Positions 59,713 through 64,000 of a stretch of 64,000 nt of DNA are shown piece by piece. Below the pieces are notes generated by a model, which worked only from the letters and a program-made list of their open reading frames with translations, searched no databases and had not been told where the DNA came from. Location: assembly GCA_029747015.1 (NCBI GenBank), contig JAKOGI010002996.1, positions 1-64,000 of the forward strand, given 5' to 3'. A program made the position numbers and the translations under genes. The DNA is from Carnegiea gigantea (taxonomy: Eukaryota; Streptophyta; Magnoliopsida; Caryophyllales; Cactaceae). Numbering within the stretch: position 1 is the first letter of the stretch; each line of letters begins with the position of its first letter.

Positions 59713-61450
59713 CTACCTGCATGTAAACACGACATATGAAAAAATCACAACAAAACCTACCCTACTGCAACTAAGAGACAACGACGAGGCTAACTCTCTG
59801 TGATCTAAGATATTAATCCTATCTCGCCATAGTCTCTTATAATGAGTCATGTCCTCTGTCAACCCTACAACTTTCAAGTCCTCTCTAATCACCTTGTTCA
59901 AACTCTTCTTTGGTCGTCTCCTTCTTCTTTTACTTTCAGAGATGTTAATCCTCTCACATCTCCTCACTAGAGCGTCCACATTGCTTTTCGCATGGTCAAA
60001 CTATCTGAGTTTTGTTTCTCTCATCTTATCTTCGATGGAAGCCACTTTAACTAAATCTCTAATTACTCTGTTACTAATTCTATCCATTCTCGTATAACCA
60101 CTTATCCATCTATTCATCTTTATCTCTGCAACAATTAACCTTTGAACCTGTGTCTTTTTTTATAGGCCAACACTCCGATCCACACAACACAACAGGTCTA
60201 ACTACCATACGATAAATTTTACCTTTTAATCCTATCGGCATTCTTTTATCATACAGCACACCTGAAGCATACTTCCATTTTTATCAACCCACTTGTATGC
60301 ACTGGTTAATGTCTTTGTCAATATCCTCTTTCTGTTGAATGATCGAGTCTAGATATTTAAACTTCTTGACCTTTGGTATCATCATTCCATCAATGGTGAT
60401 TTCTTCCTTACATCTTCCCTTCCACTGAAACAGCAATATAGGTATTCAGTTTTTGATCTACTTACTCTAAAGCTTGTAGACTCCAGTGTATATCTTCATC
60501 GCTCCAACTTGTCATTCACTCCCTCTCTGATCTCATCAATAAGAATAATGTCATTTGCGAATAACATACATCATAGTAACCCATCTTGAATCCCTTTTGT
60601 AAGTTCGTCAATAACTAGAATGAAAAAAAATGGCTTAAAGCAGAACCCTGATGCAGGTCCATATCAATATAGAAGTTATTGGTAATCCCTCATGACGTCC
60701 TAACACTCGTCCTACCTCCCTCGTACATATCCTTAATAACTCGAATATACATAAGTGACACTCTTTTCTTTTCCAAGCATCTCCATAACACTTCACGCGG
60801 AATTCTATCATGTACTTTTTCCAGGTCAATGAACACCATATGAAGATCTACCTTTCTATCTCTGTACAATTTCATGAGCCTTCTAAGAAGGTAAATTACA
60901 TTTGTGGTCGACCTGCTAGGCATAAAACTAAATTGGTTCTACATTATCAAAATATCCTTCTGTAACCTTCTCTCAATCACTCTATCGCATAACTTCATAG
61001 TGTGATTGAGCAACTTTATACCCCTATAATTATTACAATCCTAAATATCACCTTTGTTCTTATACAATGGGATGACTGCACTAAACCTCCATTCTCTGGG
61101 CATCTTAGCGATCCTAAAAATAACATTGAAAAGCTCTACTAGCCACTTCAATCCCTCTTCACCTTAACACTTCCACATTTCCACCGATATCTGATCTAGT
61201 CGCTCTACCTTACCATTGATCATCTTTCTTAGGGACTCTTTAATCTCATCCTTCCTAATAGGTTCACATAATCGAGGATCAAGTTGACCCTTACTACTCT
61301 TTCTTTCTCTACTTTGAAAATCTTCCATCGTTTTCCCATTTAGGAGTTTAGAAAAGTATCTTTGCCATCTCTCCTTGATTTCTGCATTCTAAAATAGCAC
61401 CTTACCATTTTCATCTTTGATACACCTCACAACACCTAAATTCCTTGTTA
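59713..61450 (-). pseudogene. RTE LINE reverse transcriptase and C-terminal region
   Basis: Minus-strand translation shows the RT motifs in order: NNYRGIKLL, FMPSRSTTNVIYLLRRLMK, HMVFIDLEKVHDRIPREVLW, then a decayed active-site region (a Tyr/Phe-x-Asp-Asp-like box weakened to FANDII in one frame), SKTEYL, and the C-terminal KRRRRRPKKSLNKVIREDLK. Stops and frameshifts occur throughout. The same C-terminal block is present in copies 1 to 3. Confidence 0.75.
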
Positions 61451-61949
61451 TTATTTCCCTATCCCTCGCCAGTTTAAAGGCTTCCTTCTCACCTTTCTTG
61501 GTCTCCAGTTTTGGATATAACCTGCCATAAGCCATGCTTTTAGCTACCGTAACAGTTTTCTTGGCTACCTTTTTTGCTGACTTATATCTAACTATACCAA
61601 TCTCTTTTCTTAGTATGTTCTACTGTTCATGAAAGTAGTGCATTCCTCTTTTTTCTCCTTGACTTTCTCCTTTACCTCCTTATTTCACCACCAGGCTCCC
61701 TTCATTTTGTTGCCACCTCTTCTAGATGTACCGAGAATTTTCTTAACCAACCTTCAAATACATTCTGCCATTGCCTCTCACATTGTATTTGCATCCTCTA
61801 CTTGCCTTCAAGCTCCTTCTTCAGTAATCATCTCTGCTAATTTCATAGCGTTCTCCTTAGTAAGATTCCACCACTTAACTCTAGGTTCCCCAACACTCTT
61901 CTTCTTCCACTTGGAACATTTGAGCTCCACATCCAACACTAGCAATCTA

Positions 61950-62650
61950 TGTTGAGTTCATAAATACTCACTTGGTAATACCTTACAATCCTTACAGAAC
62001 CTCCTATTATCCGCAATAATCAATTTAAGTCTTTATGGAATCAATCCTAAAGGTCACCAAATGGTCCTCATTCTTCCTAAAAAGGAGTTTACCACCAACA
62101 ATTCATAGGCAATCACAAAGTCTAGAACAGAAACTCTTTCATTGTTTCTGTCCCCATAACCGAAACCTCCATAAGCCGTATCACACTCGCCTGCTTTGAC
62201 ACCAATATGGCCATTAAAGTCTTATCCTATGAAAAGGTTCTCGCTCCGAGGTACGTCCTGAATGACCATATCCAAATTCTCTCAAAATTGCTTCTTAATA
62301 TCGTCCGATAAACCTATTTGAGGTGCATAAACACTAATTAACTTTAGGATTTCTGATCCCGCCACTACCCTAATAGCCATAATTCAATCACTCTTACGTC
62401 TCACTTCAACAACAAAGTCAACCAACTCCTTATCAAGTAAAATACCAGCTCCATTACTCACCTTACTTGAACCCAAATACCATAACTTATACCCATCAAC
62501 TTCTCTAGTTTTAGCCCCCACCCACTTAGTCTTTTGAACACAAGTTACGTTAATCATACGTCCATACAAAGACTTAGTTAACTCTATCGCCTTACCAATA
62601 AGTGACCTAATATTCTAAGATGCTAGGCACACCTTCTGAAACCTTACACC
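61950..62650 (-). pseudogene. RTE LINE endonuclease domain
   Basis: Minus-strand pieces NIRSLIGKAIEL, CVQKTKWVGAKTREVDGYKL, SNGAGILLDKELVDFV, ISVYAPQIGL and DFNGHIG follow the order of AP-endonuclease-like LINE domains, which nick the target DNA to prime reverse transcription. The stop after the RRKSD segment (62384) and others disable it. Confidence 0.75.
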
Positions 62651-63752
62651 CCTGCTAAGCCCATTTCCCCTTAGAAGACTGACTGAAGCAACTACATTAC
62701 TCGCCACTAGCTTAAGCTACCAACACCTACCCCCAACAACACAATAATAATAGATACTAGTATCTACTACTAATAATAAAATAAGTTTGCACTTAAGAGT
62801 AATGAGGCAGTAAATGAATCAACACATACCAAAATAATCACCAGGTGGGCCCAACTAATAGGAAAAGAAAAAAATACTGAAACCAAAAGGCAAAGAGATG
62901 CTAACTAGAAAGAAAAAAAAATAAAATTAGTTAATAAGACTAGAAATCTACTTGGCAAAAGAGAATGAATGAGCAAATAACCCTTATTGATAACAATGAT
63001 GACGAATAAAGGGAGTAAATAATATACTAAGTAAAAAGAAACAATACTCAATTGACCCATTAATAGACTCAAAAAAAAAAAAATTGCAAGTCCGCACAGT
63101 CAACATCACAAAATCTAAACAAATTACTTCGATGGTCAAGCTTTTCAAGAATCAACACTCAAATTTCCAGTGGTTTATTAATCAGCACAAAACCAAAAAT
63201 TTAAACAATCTTTTGAACAAATCAACTCAGGCATAAATTCACAAATCAAATAAACCAAAAAAAGCTAATCAAACAAGATCAACATCACCGAATATGACCC
63301 AACAAACCCTAATTACAAAAACAAAAACAAATTCTATGTCTGAAGATAAAGCAAGAAATTGAATACAAATCGATACCTTGAGAAGAGGTTGAGAGCTGCG
63401 AAAGGGGGGGAGGGAGGGGGAGAGAGAGGGAGAGAGAGAGAGAGAGAGAGAATTGCGATGATAAGAACCATTAGAATTGTTTTGAAACAAGGCTTGGTTT
63501 ATGCCGTTGATTCCTTCTGGTAGTGGCACTATCACTAACTAATATCATATGTAAAACATATATTATAAATACAATGTGTGATTAATATGCTTCGTGATCG
63601 AAAGATTTAATTTTAACAATCAATAATTTTAGCTTTAGTGATCATTAATACTCCGTTTAAGGATTAATTCTAAGGAAGAGACAAATAGCTCATCTGTCAC
63701 TCATCCTACTCGCATACAAAACATCATGCTACCTGACTAAACCCCCATACAT

Positions 63753-63918
63753 ACATATGTGTGTGTGTGTGTGTGTGCATGTGTGTGTGTGTGCGTGTAC
63801 ATGTACGTGTGCATATGTGTGTGTGTGTGTGTGTGTGCACGCGCGCGTGCACGAATGTGTATACACACCCCACCCCCCAACACACACACATGTGTGTGTG
63901 TGTGTGTGTATATATAGA
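63753..63918. repeat. Long TG/CA microsatellite
   Basis: Imperfect TG runs (63757-63836), a CACGCGCGCGTGCACG core, then ACAC and TG runs ending in TATATA. The long ORFs on both strands here are Cys/Val/His-Thr strings produced by the repeat and are not genes. Confidence 0.95.
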
Positions 63919-64000
63919 TATATTATAGTCACTATAGATAGATCAATTAATTATCAAATATAACTTTGATGATCATAAAAATTGAATCTATTGATCACTA
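63919..64000. repeat. Partial 199-bp repeat unit at the window end
   Basis: Matches 59023-59104 closely (CACTATAGATA, TCAATTAATTATCAAATATA, then GAATCTATTGATCACTA). The unit runs off the window edge. Confidence 0.75.

Larger units (their letters stand above)
59374..63531 (-). mobile_element. RTE-type LINE, nearly full length (copy 4)
   Basis: A 4.16 kb minus-strand element flanked by an exact 13-bp duplication TCACTAACTAATA (59361-59373 and 63532-63544). Order on the minus strand: a 5' leader (63531 to about 62650) with a CT-repeat, an APE-type endonuclease, reverse transcriptase, the C-terminal RTE block, a 3' UTR with the shared CCCGCGAAAGTGGGACC-like end, and a tail GGTGGTGTTATTGTTG. The reading frame is broken by many stops, so it is no longer active. 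It is the only copy here that reaches the 5' end. Confidence 0.85.
58569..63746. mobile_element. AT-rich MITE-like element with 199-bp internal repeats, split by a LINE
   Basis: The outer ends share an imperfect inverted repeat: TCAGGTAGAATGA on the left and TCAGGTAGCATGA on the right (minus strand), each followed about 25-30 bp later by AGGATGAGTG. The anchor TTGATCACTAA recurs near 58695, 58894 and 59093 (spacing 199 bp) with GATCACTATAGATA and ATCAAATATAATT. The LINE at 59374-63531 interrupts it. Microsatellites border both ends. Sequence from 63919 to the window end is again the 199-bp unit, so a further copy follows. Confidence 0.6.

Noticed and set aside
63729..63963. Overlapping ORFs of Cys/Val and His/Thr strings
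   Set aside because: They are produced by the TG/CA microsatellite.

Overview
This is nuclear DNA of a flowering plant. Genes are split by GT-AG introns, spacers are AT-rich, and plant-specific families are present (R2R3-MYB, CLE peptide, plant mobile domain, prolyl 4-hydroxylase with a ShKT tail). LTR retrotransposons, RTE-type LINEs and non-autonomous hAT elements fill most of the rest. The MYB sequence looks eudicot or magnoliid. I cannot name the species.

Layout. 1-14.9 kb is a transposon-rich block. It holds a 0.9 kb hAT element, then a rearranged Ty3/gypsy element made of two inverted halves that meet near 5297, with an LTR at each outer end (2101-2721 plus strand, 9321-9953 minus strand). 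A 1.6 kb hAT has inserted into the minus-strand half. Beyond the minus LTR comes a polypurine tract, a second hAT (10818-11352), an 86-bp tandem array and a decayed plant-mobile-domain ORF that lies antisense to the retroelement.

16.1-35.9 kb is the gene-rich core, all on the plus strand: a prolyl 4-hydroxylase (8 exons), a TDF1/MYB35-type R2R3-MYB (3 exons), a plastid-targeted RsmD-type rRNA methyltransferase (9 exons, with gypsy debris in intron 4) and a CLE25-type peptide gene (2 exons). From memory this is the gene content and order of Arabidopsis AT3G28480-AT3G28470-AT3G28460-AT3G28455, so the block looks like old microsynteny and supports each gene call.

36.6-51 kb is again mobile DNA: a tRNA-like SINE, two related hAT-like elements (one split by a LINE, the other by a 4.07 kb solo LTR carrying about 22 copies of a 60-bp repeat), another 0.5 kb hAT, and 5'-truncated RTE LINEs with clear target-site duplications. 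51.9-57.8 kb is a five-exon gene for a coiled-coil protein that I recognise only as a plant family of unknown function. 58.5-64 kb is an AT-rich element with a 199-bp internal repeat, split by a nearly complete 4.16 kb RTE LINE on the minus strand and followed by long TG microsatellites.

Exon boundaries were placed by eye from reading frame, splice dinucleotides and family knowledge. No database search was run, and locus names and family comparisons are from memory.
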